Below the pieces are notes generated by a model. It was not told the origin of the DNA, made no database searches, and worked only from the letters and a program-made list of their open reading frames with translations. A program made the position numbers and the translations under genes. From positions 1-46,226 of the IMG/VR virus record IMGVR_UViG_3300009506_000058: 46,226 nt of DNA, one strand, 5' to 3'. Numbering within the stretch: the first letter of the stretch is position 1; every line of letters starts with the position of its first letter. Source of the stretch: a virus. Below, piece by piece: positions 22,601 to 31,212 of this stretch.

Positions 22601-25600
22601 GCCCCGGGAAAGATCCCTCGGGAGGTCTTTGCGGACATCATCGCCGAACAGCTTCTCACCCAAGAGGGCAGAAATCTGGTCTTTGCCCATTTGAACGACC
22701 AGCAGAAGCGAACCTTGCTGGACTGGCTGAGGACTTTTGTCCGGAACCTTGTGCGCCGCCCAGGAGAAGCCGGGTCTACTGGCCAGGTTCTTGAAAAGCG
22801 ACTGCAGGAACTGGAGCTGGAAATCCAAAGCCAGGTCAACCAGCAGCTCGATGAAAACTATCTGCACGACAACATTGCCGACATCGACCATGCCGAGTCC
22901 AGGGCCTCTATCAAGCAGGAGGTGGACTCAATCATCGCCAGGGCCAAGGCCAGGGCCAAGGGCATCAGGGCCTTCAAGGGCAAGCGCGCTTTCGACGCCC
23001 TGCAGGATAGGATCGCTGCCAGGGAGGCTGCAGCTCAGAAGCTGAATGAGGTTGCCACTAGGAATCGCGAGCCCCGGCTTGAGGCCCAGCGTCGTGCGGA
23101 TCTGGAGAAGGCTTCCAGGACCCAGCCCCCGTCCAAGGCCATCAAGGAATACATTGTGGCCAAGAACCCAGACGGATCTGGCTACACGGTGTTCGGGACC
23201 ACCGAGGCGAAGATTGAGAATGGGGCGACCCTCAATGGGAAGAACCTCGTCAAGATCGCCAGATTCCCCGGCAAGTTCGGCAAGGCCAACGCCAGTACCT
23301 ATGCCGCCCAGCTTAGGAGGGCCCAGCGCAACTTCGCTCTGGGCCGGATTGGCAAGAGCACCATGTCCCTGGCCGGGCTCAAGGAGGCCATTCGGGATGC
23401 GGTGGCCAAGGGCGGGCCTGTAGTGGGGGCCGAGAACCTGGACACTATCCGCAACTACCTGCAGGACCGGGTGCAGACCCTTGAGGACCTCAAGGAGCGC
23501 ATCCGGCGCAAGGAATTCCCCACCCTGAAGAGCAAGCGGCGCATCGCCGAGAAGACGCTGCTCAATGGGGCCCGCGTTCCTGACGCCAGGGTGGTTTGGC
23601 TGGGCATGGAGAGCGGCGACTCCATCTACGCCATCGACTACATGGACGCCGACCTGGGCAAGCGTGTGGAACTTGATGAATACTTCTCCAACAAAGCCAA
23701 GGCCAGGCAGCGCATCCAGGAACTAGAATCGGAGACCACCAGCCCCATGCGCGAGGCCCAGCTGACCGCCAAGCGCATGGAAGAGGAGATCGTCTCGCTG
23801 CGCGAGCTCATCAACGAGATCGACTCCCAGGAAGAGCGGCAGGCCCAGCAGGGCCGCGAGACCGGCTTCCTGCCTGGCAATGAGCGCGTCGCCCAGGAGG
23901 ACATCAGGCAGGAGGAGGTCCAGGCCGGGCGGGAGCTGCCTCCGGTAGAGGAAGAGGCGCAGAGCCCCACCAAGGGCATCCAAGAAGGGCTAGAAGTCAC
24001 GCTGGCCGAGGTGGACCAGATGATCGACCAGGCCTATACCGACGGCATCAGCCGCGGGGAGGCCGAAGCCCTCATCGACGGCTTCAACAAGCAGTTCGGA
24101 ACCAACATCGACAATAGCGTTCTGGATAACCCAGACATCGTCACAGAGATGGACCCCAATCTTCTGGGCAAGCTTCTGGCCCAGCAGCTGCACCCCGAAG
24201 CCACCCCCGAAGAGTCAGGGGTCTCCTCGCGTGAAGAGAAGATCTACATCTTCAACGACCTCTATGAGCTGTTCAGGGCCACCGCCGAAAAGAACGGGAT
24301 GCCTCTGGCCAGGACGGAGGCCGTCTCGCGCAAGGCCTCGACCGAGAGGGCCCTAAAGGAGACCAGGTCCAGAACAGAGTCCTACGACACCAGGTCGGAC
24401 AACCTCCTGGGCCAATTGCAGTACGAGCTCAACGATGGAGACTGGGTCAACCGTCTTAAGGGCGGGGACCAGGTCACCGTAGACGACCTCATGCCGGACG
24501 GCGGGGAGCCCGCGCCGGAGGTCGTGGCCACCCGCGAGGCCGCCCTGCGCGAACAGAACCGCCGGATGTACAACGAGGCCAAGGCCCGAGAGCTCCAGAA
24601 AAAACTTACCGTTCTCAAGAAGTACGACGGAAGGGTTCCGGAGAGGATCGCGGAGCTGCGCCGGAAGCTGGAGGCGGTCAACAAGATTCTCAAGTCCGCC
24701 AGCGATCGCGGCGACATTGCCACCTTCCAGCGTCACCTGCCCCAGGCCCACGCCATCCACGAGGAGCTGGACGCCCTGTCCCCCTCAACGGACAGCTACG
24801 AATCCCGCGGCGTCCTGGGCTTCGTCGGAGATGTTCTCAGGGGGGATTACAAGACCGGACGCTCAGACGGCAGCGCTCCAGAGCAGATCGACCACAACCC
24901 CCACGTCCAGGCAGTGTACGAGGAGCAGCAGACCGCCCGACGCACCAAGATCGACCCGGAGAGCGCTCCGGCCAGGATCCTCTCCAAGTTCTACACCTGG
25001 TTCCTGGACCGGCTGCACATGAGCAAGGTCACCCAGGAGAGGTTCACCAACGAGGACGCCATCACGGGGGCCATGGCCGACCGCGGCATCAGCCACTACC
25101 TGAACATGCGCACCATCGCCACGGGCTGGGGTGCTGTGGCCGAGCTCTTCTTCAAGAGGGGGGTCTTCTCCTTCGTCCGCAACAAGGTGATCTTCGACAA
25201 GGGCATCCGGCAGATCCTCAAGGAGAACAACATCCTCGGGAATCCGGTCAAGTTCGAGCGACTGGGGCTGTACATGACCGCCAGGCGGATCTATGCCCTG
25301 TCGGGCCGTGATATTACACAGGGCCCGCGCTGGACCGGGTTCAAGGGAACCGATCAGGAGATCGAGGCCTACCTGGACAAATGGGAAGCCGTCTACAGGG
25401 GCCTGCACCAGGACATCGACTTGCGCACCGCCGCTGAGCAGTACCATGAGTTCAGCAATGCCATGGTTACCTTCCTGGGCGAGATGGGGAACAAGTCCCA
25501 GCAGGAAGTGAACAACATCCTCAATTCCAGGAGCTTCTATAGCCCGCTGTACGCGGCCGATCCGGAAGACCTGAACAAGAGCACCAGCCTGGACCGCGGC

Positions 25601-27844
25601 CGCAACATAGACAAGGGCATCAGCCCGCTCATGGAAATCGACACGAGGGAGGGCCGCCAGCCCGACATCATGCACCCTGTCGAAGCGATCAGCCAGAACA
25701 CCGTGAAGTACGTCCACGCGGGCTACATGAACTACGTCAAACTACGGTTGGCGGACATGCTGAACACCGTCGGCAACCGTGACTTGGGCTACGTGGTGGA
25801 CATCGACCCCGGCACGGTGCTGCTGCGCCAGGTTCTTACTGGCGGCGCTCCCATCCTGCCCAATTCCGTCCCGCAGATCGTCAGGACAATAGGCGCCAGG
25901 GTTGGCGAGGCCATGGAAACCGGCCGCATCTTCTACGGCATCAGGGAAGAGAAGAAGCAGGCCATGATCAACCAGCTTCTCAACCCCTCCAGCCCCCAGC
26001 ACATTCTGGATCCGCAGGCCGAGCTGGAGATGAGCCTCTATATCGCGGGATCGGACCTGGGCGACAACATGATCGCCTATCTCGAAGATGGCGAGATCAG
26101 GATCATGCAGGTTTCCCCAGACCTGATGGCCGGGTTCGCCTCCCTGAAGTCGGAGAACCTCAGCTACTTCTTCAAGAAGGCTGGCCAGGTCAGCCAGTGG
26201 CTGAAGAAGGGCGCTACCAGCACTCCGCGGTTTATGGTTCTCAACCTGATGCGCGACTTCATGAGCGCCACCGTGGGTTCGGCTGGCATGATCGGGAATC
26301 CAGCCGACTTCGGGCGCTTCATGGTGAACTGGGTCCGCGGCATCAACAGCCTCATGACCGAAGATGAGTTCTACACCGGGTTCCTGCTCCACGGTGGCGG
26401 CCTCAGCGAGTTCCTGGCCACCACTCCCGACGAGTTAAAGAAGCGGGTGGAGGGAGTCATGAATTCCAGGAACCCCAAGGATTTCGTGCTTCACCCCAGC
26501 AAGTGGCCCACTGCCTTCGCCGTCGGGCTGGACCTGGTCAACACGGCCAGCAGGAATACCGAGCTCCTCACCAGGCTCGCGGTCTACCGCACCCACCTGG
26601 AGAAGATGGAGCAACAGAATCCCGGCCGGGCCCACCTCCTCACCTCCCAATTGGCTGCCTTCGCGAGCCGCGAGGGTACCATCGACTTCTCCCGCACGGG
26701 GTCTCAGATGAAGGCCCTGAACTCGCTCCAGCCCTTCCTTACCGCCTCCCTGGCCGGGACCGATAAGGTCATGCGCTCGATGTTCAGCGCCAACGGCGAC
26801 AGGCTGGGGACCGCGATGCGTGGCTTTGTCATGCTGACCGTCCCCTCCCTGCTGCTGCACGCCCTGAACCACGACCAGGACTGGTACCGAGAAAAGTCTG
26901 ACTGGGAAAAGAACGCCTTCTGGATGTTCAAGATCGGCAATACGATCATGAGGATTCCCAAGCCCTTCGACTACGGGATGATCTTTGCCAGCCTGCCGGA
27001 GCGGATCTTCGACTACTGGTACGCTGACAATCCCCGTGGGGCCAGGGAGTGGGCCGCGCTGTTCCACCAGCAGGCCTACGGCGGGTCTTTGGAGATCGGT
27101 GGCTGGCTCGACACCATCCTGCCCCCTGTCTCCGCCTACATCAACGCCAGGCGCAACTACAACCCGCTTGTCGGCGGGAAGATCGTAAAGGGTGAGCGCG
27201 AGAACGTGCAGGCCACCTTCCAGTACAGCGATTCCACCAGTGACATGGCTGTCTGGTTGTCAGAGTTCCTCCTGGACAAGACCGGCTTCAGGGGCCTATC
27301 TCCAGCCAAGCTGGACTTCTGGATCAGGCAGACCTTCGGAGAGCGCGGCTCCATCCTGGTGGACGCGGCCGGGAAGGTCCTGCCCATGGAGCGCAACAAG
27401 TTCGAGCACGGGGAATGGTACAACCGCAACATCATCACCAAGGGTCTGTTCTCCACCGACCCCACGGCCTTCGGCAGTACCTCGGACGAGTTCTACGAGC
27501 TTTTCCATCGCGCCGAAGAGGCAAGCAACACCATCGATTACTTCCGCTCCAAGGGGGACAAGCGGCGGTTGGTCGATTTCGTGGAGCGCCGCGGGGGCGA
27601 GGCCTCCATGTACAAGCCCATGGCCGACTTCGTGGACAAGGCAAAGATGCTCACCAACGCGATCGAGATGATAAAGATCTCCGATGGCTACTATAGCAGC
27701 TCCGTCAAGGAAAGAAAAGTGAAGGAGCTCACTCGGCAGAGGACGGAGCTTTACCAGCGCGCCGTCATGGAGTACAAGAGGCGTATAGACGACGCCCAGA
27801 AGAGAGCGGCCGAAGCCGCCAGGAGGATAAGGCAAAATGGGTAG
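19673..27844 (+). CDS. Giant ejection protein: lytic transglycosylase plus HExxH domain
   Basis: The ATG at 19673 overlaps the previous stop; the open frame extends to 19580 but that part is inside the neighbour. The 2,723-residue product is about twice the length of T7 gp16. Residues 45-170 form an SLT lytic transglycosylase: E75 in MYHESRGNP is the catalytic acid, followed by GAVGLMQVLPST and AVAAYHDG. Residues 295-525 contain several hydrophobic, glycine-rich stretches that could enter the membrane. A P/A/E-rich linker spans about 710-785. HEIGHH at 934-939, with E984 in PREVFADIIAEQ as possible third ligand, marks a metallopeptidase-like domain. Coiled coils follow at about 1050-1450, then a long helical C-terminus like those of large polyvalent phage proteins. 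It probably travels into the host with the DNA, opening the wall on the way. Confidence 0.8.
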   Translation: MGILYGYVPKDQKVEENEFGYSGETPPPKTMETEPPKQLPAKMQPLWDKWHDGINRAADLTGVDPMLILSHMYHESRGNPNALSEAGAVGLMQVLPSTADSMGFDASRFAADPDQAILAGATYIHNMLKQFGGNVKYAVAAYHDGPGNVQKWLKDTGELRSGERGLAYRNQVLEDYYKMRGTPDDYDSYLFPHEGSVLRSTSGRSTQDNPSVYNTPSERRAYSERAAKVGKKNPSDIWEDSAAGVRVPMGWYAKNEQLLKQQHGPHYEPTRKEFFDGLEQAFDEEPNSQIEDMWNAFIGGAAKSVTMAGTYVGLVGEKMGLGSGLLNSSLAGTSYIDRHFQVQDPDFLTQLAGAFGSTLPFMAIGGGVGWAVGRNVMASMAGKATATRLASALAKGQAVDKFSRTVGAMVGIDVGMTVSEAATEAGGVYQQAIDQGMTEDEAWAASNKTFLSNLAVLGVTNLPYAIPGSLGVKIAMGAIGEGYQENMQSNISDAALGQRSWGELLLPNHPMDMLLGAIVGGVLNGASEIADEKRIKKAEDRYRKTFGNPDDVNATDQSIQQSAGLSASQMSDQELDKSMDQVNERLETLTKHLNGEDQGLVGAQEDLQKEARRLQLLKSAVHNEMLVRKVQEEFEKNPQMVEDVKKRIKTIIDIANKNDGKIPKDMEELTALGVAVLSRVNAMPEPLLKEAAAALPSLKGVLQAYQDVYSQEAEQAPGGPQEGTATTEPTATPSGTEAAAEGTEAPLPEEPANVREEIPPPETPPVSTEQAPRRPQGPEEAVTLESVRNDSFTQEMARQYPERYPTPQEIEAELPKPFEGPNGEPVYTPRQVADAKARAMERKTGRPIEPGSEEDFATHGMEPATDQVATLRSMPRAGRESFRAAVELANKLGIPVFVGRTARGATTNTQGVYKRDRILLNLGAADPLDWVLSHEIGHHLEMNTDLRPIVRDLLANFNRLDPKLKEIIQDKVEKRYAPGKIPREVFADIIAEQLLTQEGRNLVFAHLNDQQKRTLLDWLRTFVRNLVRRPGEAGSTGQVLEKRLQELELEIQSQVNQQLDENYLHDNIADIDHAESRASIKQEVDSIIARAKARAKGIRAFKGKRAFDALQDRIAAREAAAQKLNEVATRNREPRLEAQRRADLEKASRTQPPSKAIKEYIVAKNPDGSGYTVFGTTEAKIENGATLNGKNLVKIARFPGKFGKANASTYAAQLRRAQRNFALGRIGKSTMSLAGLKEAIRDAVAKGGPVVGAENLDTIRNYLQDRVQTLEDLKERIRRKEFPTLKSKRRIAEKTLLNGARVPDARVVWLGMESGDSIYAIDYMDADLGKRVELDEYFSNKAKARQRIQELESETTSPMREAQLTAKRMEEEIVSLRELINEIDSQEERQAQQGRETGFLPGNERVAQEDIRQEEVQAGRELPPVEEEAQSPTKGIQEGLEVTLAEVDQMIDQAYTDGISRGEAEALIDGFNKQFGTNIDNSVLDNPDIVTEMDPNLLGKLLAQQLHPEATPEESGVSSREEKIYIFNDLYELFRATAEKNGMPLARTEAVSRKASTERALKETRSRTESYDTRSDNLLGQLQYELNDGDWVNRLKGGDQVTVDDLMPDGGEPAPEVVATREAALREQNRRMYNEAKARELQKKLTVLKKYDGRVPERIAELRRKLEAVNKILKSASDRGDIATFQRHLPQAHAIHEELDALSPSTDSYESRGVLGFVGDVLRGDYKTGRSDGSAPEQIDHNPHVQAVYEEQQTARRTKIDPESAPARILSKFYTWFLDRLHMSKVTQERFTNEDAITGAMADRGISHYLNMRTIATGWGAVAELFFKRGVFSFVRNKVIFDKGIRQILKENNILGNPVKFERLGLYMTARRIYALSGRDITQGPRWTGFKGTDQEIEAYLDKWEAVYRGLHQDIDLRTAAEQYHEFSNAMVTFLGEMGNKSQQEVNNILNSRSFYSPLYAADPEDLNKSTSLDRGRNIDKGISPLMEIDTREGRQPDIMHPVEAISQNTVKYVHAGYMNYVKLRLADMLNTVGNRDLGYVVDIDPGTVLLRQVLTGGAPILPNSVPQIVRTIGARVGEAMETGRIFYGIREEKKQAMINQLLNPSSPQHILDPQAELEMSLYIAGSDLGDNMIAYLEDGEIRIMQVSPDLMAGFASLKSENLSYFFKKAGQVSQWLKKGATSTPRFMVLNLMRDFMSATVGSAGMIGNPADFGRFMVNWVRGINSLMTEDEFYTGFLLHGGGLSEFLATTPDELKKRVEGVMNSRNPKDFVLHPSKWPTAFAVGLDLVNTASRNTELLTRLAVYRTHLEKMEQQNPGRAHLLTSQLAAFASREGTIDFSRTGSQMKALNSLQPFLTASLAGTDKVMRSMFSANGDRLGTAMRGFVMLTVPSLLLHALNHDQDWYREKSDWEKNAFWMFKIGNTIMRIPKPFDYGMIFASLPERIFDYWYADNPRGAREWAALFHQQAYGGSLEIGGWLDTILPPVSAYINARRNYNPLVGGKIVKGERENVQATFQYSDSTSDMAVWLSEFLLDKTGFRGLSPAKLDFWIRQTFGERGSILVDAAGKVLPMERNKFEHGEWYNRNIITKGLFSTDPTAFGSTSDEFYELFHRAEEASNTIDYFRSKGDKRRLVDFVERRGGEASMYKPMADFVDKAKMLTNAIEMIKISDGYYSSSVKERKVKELTRQRTELYQRAVMEYKRRIDDAQKRAAEAARRIRQNG

Positions 27845-28742
27845 CATCAGCAGGTTGTACAAGTCGGGCATCTATCCCAACCAGCCCAACGACGCCACGC
27901 AGGTCGCGCTGGAGCTCGACAATATCATCGAGAACGGGATCAACGACAATTACACCAGGACGGTGACCAACGCCACCAACGTGAATTCTCTTACGTCGAG
28001 GATGAGCACCGCGGAGACCTCCATCGCCGACCACGAGGGCAGGCTGGACTTGCTCGAATCCGGGGTCACTGGATACGTCGAGGTCACCACGCCCAGCTAC
28101 ACCATCACGGCCGGTTCCCCCAACGACGTTTGCGTTAGCCTGGGCCTGGCCTATATCACCCTGGACGACCCCTCTACCTTCAACAATGGCGAAAGGTTCT
28201 TCATCCACCCCTATCAGGGGCTGGTAAACAGGTTCTCAATCTATGTCTATGGCGGCACCCACAAATGGAACGGTGCCTGTGTCCGCAACAACGAGACTGT
28301 AATCGCCACCGTGGTGGACATGGCCGGAACCAAGGCTTGGAGCATCAGATGTATCTGGGAGGGTATCCCCTCTTCACCTTATGACTTCCTGCAAAGTGTG
28401 GACGGGAGCGCCGTCCTCCTGGGGCTCGATGACCACCCTACGGCCATGCCCCAGGTCTTCATGGACAACGACTACACCGGAAGCCCGGGAACGGCCATGG
28501 GCCTGTCTTTGCCCCCTCTGAATGACATCCGCCGCGGCGAGGCCTATTTCATTCGCCTGCGCCCCCAGTCAACCGGGGCCAACACAAACACCATCCAGGT
28601 CAAGCACGCCCCCATTGATGGTTCAGCGGTTATCTGCTCTAAGTCCCGCAGCATCAGCGGCGATTCCATCTTCAACGTCACCGTGTTCAAGAACGATTCC
28701 GACGCCTGGGATTATAAGTGGCTCAGCGGGGACTACGGATAG
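27837..28742 (+). CDS. Tail fibre or fibre-base protein
   Basis: The 301-residue protein overlaps the giant gene by eight bases. Its N-terminus (YKSGIYPNQPNDATQVALELDNII) is a compact adaptor-like segment; residues 45-75 form a short coiled coil (NSLTSRMSTAETSIADHEGRL) as in fibre trimers; the rest is beta-rich with many S, T, N and G. It likely attaches to the tail and carries or forms a fibre. No receptor-binding or depolymerase motif is recognised. Confidence 0.6.
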   Translation: MGSISRLYKSGIYPNQPNDATQVALELDNIIENGINDNYTRTVTNATNVNSLTSRMSTAETSIADHEGRLDLLESGVTGYVEVTTPSYTITAGSPNDVCVSLGLAYITLDDPSTFNNGERFFIHPYQGLVNRFSIYVYGGTHKWNGACVRNNETVIATVVDMAGTKAWSIRCIWEGIPSSPYDFLQSVDGSAVLLGLDDHPTAMPQVFMDNDYTGSPGTAMGLSLPPLNDIRRGEAYFIRLRPQSTGANTNTIQVKHAPIDGSAVICSKSRSISGDSIFNVTVFKNDSDAWDYKWLSGDYG

Positions 28743-28751
28743 GGGCCGCCC

Positions 28752-30587
28752 GTGGGTGACTTCAGCGGCAGGCTATCCAGGGAAGAGACGGCCCATTGGG
28801 CCGTTCTCAAGCGCACAGAAGCAGCCATGCCTGTGCTCTTCGACGGCAGGCTTGGCTGGACCACCGACACCCAGAAGCTAATCATCGGTTCTCAGGTTGG
28901 GAACATCATCATCGGCGGGGTGGGCACCACCGGAGATGTTTCAGGCCCTGCCTCTTCTGTCCACAACCACGTCGCGGCCTTCAACGGCACCACCGGCAAG
29001 CTGATCAAAGACACCGGGATGCCGATGACGGACATCTCCGACGCTGCCGCCCACGTATCTATTACCTCTGGCAATCCGCATGGGATAACCCCAGCGATGA
29101 TCGGGGCTTCAGATACTTCCCACACACATAGCCACACGGCCCTGACAGACATCGGGGTCTACACCCACGTCCAGCTCGATGGCCATGTGACTAACTTCGC
29201 CAACCCTCACTCGGTCAACAAGAACCAGGTGGGCCTCGGCAGCGTCGCCAATGCTGCTCAGCTATACAGAACAGCCAATGACTTCATCTCATTTACGCCT
29301 CGATCGCCAGTGGGCGGGGACGTCATCCTGTTCGAGGACGCTGGCACGGCGGGGACCAAGGCCTGGTGCAACATCAGCCAGCTGCCTGTCTCCACGGCCA
29401 CCCAGACGGCCCTGAACGCCAAGCAGGATACCCTGTCCGCTGGCACCAACATCGACAGCACGGATTTCTCGTCCGACATCGTCAGCGTAGTGGACAGCCC
29501 GAGTTTTGCTGGAGACGTGGACGCCCTGACGTTCTCAGCTACCAACACCGACGAGACGGCGGCCATCGACCTCTATCTGGCCCAGCACAACCTGAGCATC
29601 TCCGGGGTCTGGACCGCTACCGGACTCAACGGTTTCGTGGGGGGAGCCGCTCTCACTTTGGCCTCTTCCTCGCTTGCCCTTGGCGCGGTTCACGGTTTCG
29701 ACTACGACCTCAGCGTGATCGATAACGGCACCAGTGCTTCGTCGTCGCTCAAGACGATGGCCTTCAATGCGGTCATTGACACGTCTGGCGTCAAACGGAC
29801 CACCCCGGCGAACGAGAAGCCGTTCTATCTGCTCGTCACGGGAACGAACACCGGACAGGATGACTCCGCTGGCATCATGCATGTCAGGCTGGAGAGCGCG
29901 GCCACTTCGGGGGTCCAGGCCTGCGTATACTCGGAGGCCATTGTTTCCGGTACGGCCAACGGAATCGGATACAAGGGTTACGCTGCTGGTGTTTCCGGTG
30001 CCTCAGGTGAACTCGTTGGCGTTCAGGGTTACGGATACGATCTGAGTGGCAACACACATAGCGCCATCGTGGGGCTGGAGGCTGTCATCTCTGGACTTGG
30101 GGGCACGCCCAAGGACAAGAGGATGGGCCTGCGCTCCACTGGGCACGCCCTTCTCAAGCAGTCCTCACTATTTGCGACCTCGTCCAGCGTGGCCACCCCG
30201 AACGCCCTTTCCCCAACTCACATAGATCCGCTCAACAACACCGGCGAGGGCTATTTCGAGGAATCCCTGGAGGTCGATGGAGAAACCTTCATGGACGGGA
30301 ATACCTCTTTTTCCCTGTCCACGGAGACCAGCGCCTCGGTGAACGCCGGGGCCAACACCTTCCTCATGTGCGACGCCACCAGCAACAACATCACGGTGAA
30401 CCTGCCCGCGGCCAGTGGAGTCACCGGAAGGGTCTATGTCATCAAGAAGATCGACTCCGGCAGTAATACCGTGACCGTGGACGGCAATGGAAGCGAGGCG
30501 CTGGACGGCGCGACGACACAGGTTCTCAGTTCTCAGTACGACGTCATCAGGATAATCTGCGACGGCAGCAACTGGAACCTGTTCTGA
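28752..30587 (+). CDS. Tail fibre protein
   Basis: The 611-residue protein starts at a GTG. Residues 100-165 contain the fibre signature NPHGITPAMIGA and NPHSVNKNQVGLGSVANA, typical of long-tail-fibre shafts, and the C-terminal 70 residues (NITVNLPAASGVTGRVYVI, then VTVDGNGSEALDG and CDGSNWNLF) match a small beta domain often found at phage fibre ends. It is most probably the receptor-binding fibre and thus a main determinant of host range. The stop overlaps the start of the next small gene (TGATG). Confidence 0.75.
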   Translation: MGDFSGRLSREETAHWAVLKRTEAAMPVLFDGRLGWTTDTQKLIIGSQVGNIIIGGVGTTGDVSGPASSVHNHVAAFNGTTGKLIKDTGMPMTDISDAAAHVSITSGNPHGITPAMIGASDTSHTHSHTALTDIGVYTHVQLDGHVTNFANPHSVNKNQVGLGSVANAAQLYRTANDFISFTPRSPVGGDVILFEDAGTAGTKAWCNISQLPVSTATQTALNAKQDTLSAGTNIDSTDFSSDIVSVVDSPSFAGDVDALTFSATNTDETAAIDLYLAQHNLSISGVWTATGLNGFVGGAALTLASSSLALGAVHGFDYDLSVIDNGTSASSSLKTMAFNAVIDTSGVKRTTPANEKPFYLLVTGTNTGQDDSAGIMHVRLESAATSGVQACVYSEAIVSGTANGIGYKGYAAGVSGASGELVGVQGYGYDLSGNTHSAIVGLEAVISGLGGTPKDKRMGLRSTGHALLKQSSLFATSSSVATPNALSPTHIDPLNNTGEGYFEESLEVDGETFMDGNTSFSLSTETSASVNAGANTFLMCDATSNNITVNLPAASGVTGRVYVIKKIDSGSNTVTVDGNGSEALDGATTQVLSSQYDVIRIICDGSNWNLF

Positions 30588-30757
30588 TGGAGTCCTGGGA
30601 TTTAAATTCCTGCTGGGAGGTTTTCCAGAAAGTTGTCAAGACATATGGAGAATGGGTACTCTATATAGCTGTCGTCATTATCCTTATGAAATTTGCTGTC
30701 GTCCCCCTCATCGATGCCCTTGGCCGGTTCGTAGGAAAATGGCGGGGCCCGAATTGA
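30587..30757 (+). CDS. Small single-span membrane protein (56 residues), holin candidate
   Basis: This frame starts one base before the end of the fibre stop. After a charged N-terminus it has a long hydrophobic stretch (WVLYIAVVIILMKFAVVPLI, residues 23-42) and a basic C-terminus (GRFVGKWRG). The size and layout would fit a small holin or antiholin, and its place as last gene of the late operon is typical. Its last codons lie in the terminator stem. Confidence 0.55.
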   Translation: MESWDLNSCWEVFQKVVKTYGEWVLYIAVVIILMKFAVVPLIDALGRFVGKWRGPN

Positions 30758-30765
30758 CCCCGCCA
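30736..30765 (-). terminator. Terminator between the convergent operons
   Basis: TGGCGGGG (30765-30758 read on the minus strand) pairs with CCCCGCCA (30747-30740), followed by TTTT on the minus strand (30739-30736). It ends the leftward recombination operon. The same stem may also stop the rightward virion transcript although no T run follows on that side. Confidence 0.6.
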
Positions 30766-30805
30766 CCGCCCGGCGGGTGTCGGTATCCGAAGAGGGAGAG
30801 GTTCC

Positions 30806-30991
30806 CTATTCCTCAGAACCGCCGGACCTCTTGTAGCTCTCCGCCCCGGTGTACCTTGTCTTGGCGTCGAGCTTTTTCCTCTGCCGCTCTCTGCTTGCCA
30901 CGTTCACACTGATCCTGCATGCCTCGCAGTAGTTTTTGTTCTCACCGTCACGGACCCTGCCGCACCTGGCGCAGCGCCCCTGGGCCACCAT
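30806..30991 (-). CDS. Zinc-ribbon protein coupled to csrA
   Basis: The ATG at 30991 lies two bases after the csrA stop; the open frame extends further but only by overlapping csrA. The 61-residue protein has CARC (7-10) and CEAC (22-25), followed by a very basic helix (SRERQRKKLDAKTRY). This is a compact nucleic-acid-binding layout. The lack of a clear ribosome binding site and the two-base spacing suggest translation coupled to csrA. Function is unknown. Confidence 0.6.
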   Translation of the reverse strand: MVAQGRCARCGRVRDGENKNYCEACRISVNVASRERQRKKLDAKTRYTGAESYKRSGGSEE

Positions 30992-30993
30992 TA

Positions 30994-31200
30994 CTATTTG
31001 CCAGCGCCTCTGCCTGGAGAAGTTGTCGTCGAGTCCACATGCCTCACCAATTCTTCTCTCGCGATCTGGATCATTCGCGGTGCCCTGATCCCGATCGAGG
31101 CCTGCGTCATGCTGTTCACCTGAATCAAACATATCTCGACTTCTCCGTCACTGGTCGATAGGATGATCTTCTCTCCTACGTTTCTACTGAGTGCCAGCAT
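30994..31200 (-). CDS. csrA: CsrA-family RNA-binding regulator
   Basis: The 68-residue product begins MLALSRNVGEKIIL and continues with IGIRAPRMIQIAREEL, the two halves of the CsrA fold; R6 and R48 correspond to the RNA-binding R6 and R44 of E. coli CsrA. CsrA dimers bind A-N-GGA sequences, usually in hairpin loops over a ribosome binding site, and block or alter translation. The core is intact and a 16-residue polar tail rich in T, S and G is added. It is the fifth gene of the recombination operon. Its own ribosome binding region reads AGGAAGGAG, with two GGA elements that could allow autoregulation. Confidence 0.9.
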   Translation of the reverse strand: MLALSRNVGEKIILSTSDGEVEICLIQVNSMTQASIGIRAPRMIQIAREELVRHVDSTTTSPGRGAGK

Positions 31201-31212
31201 CCGGGCTCCTTC

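Noticed and set aside
30587-30650. Read-through of the fibre gene into the following 56-residue frame
   Set aside because: The fibre ends with a TGA in a natural C-terminal domain and the small frame starts at its own ATG one base before the end of that stop codon; coupling rather than read-through is likely.
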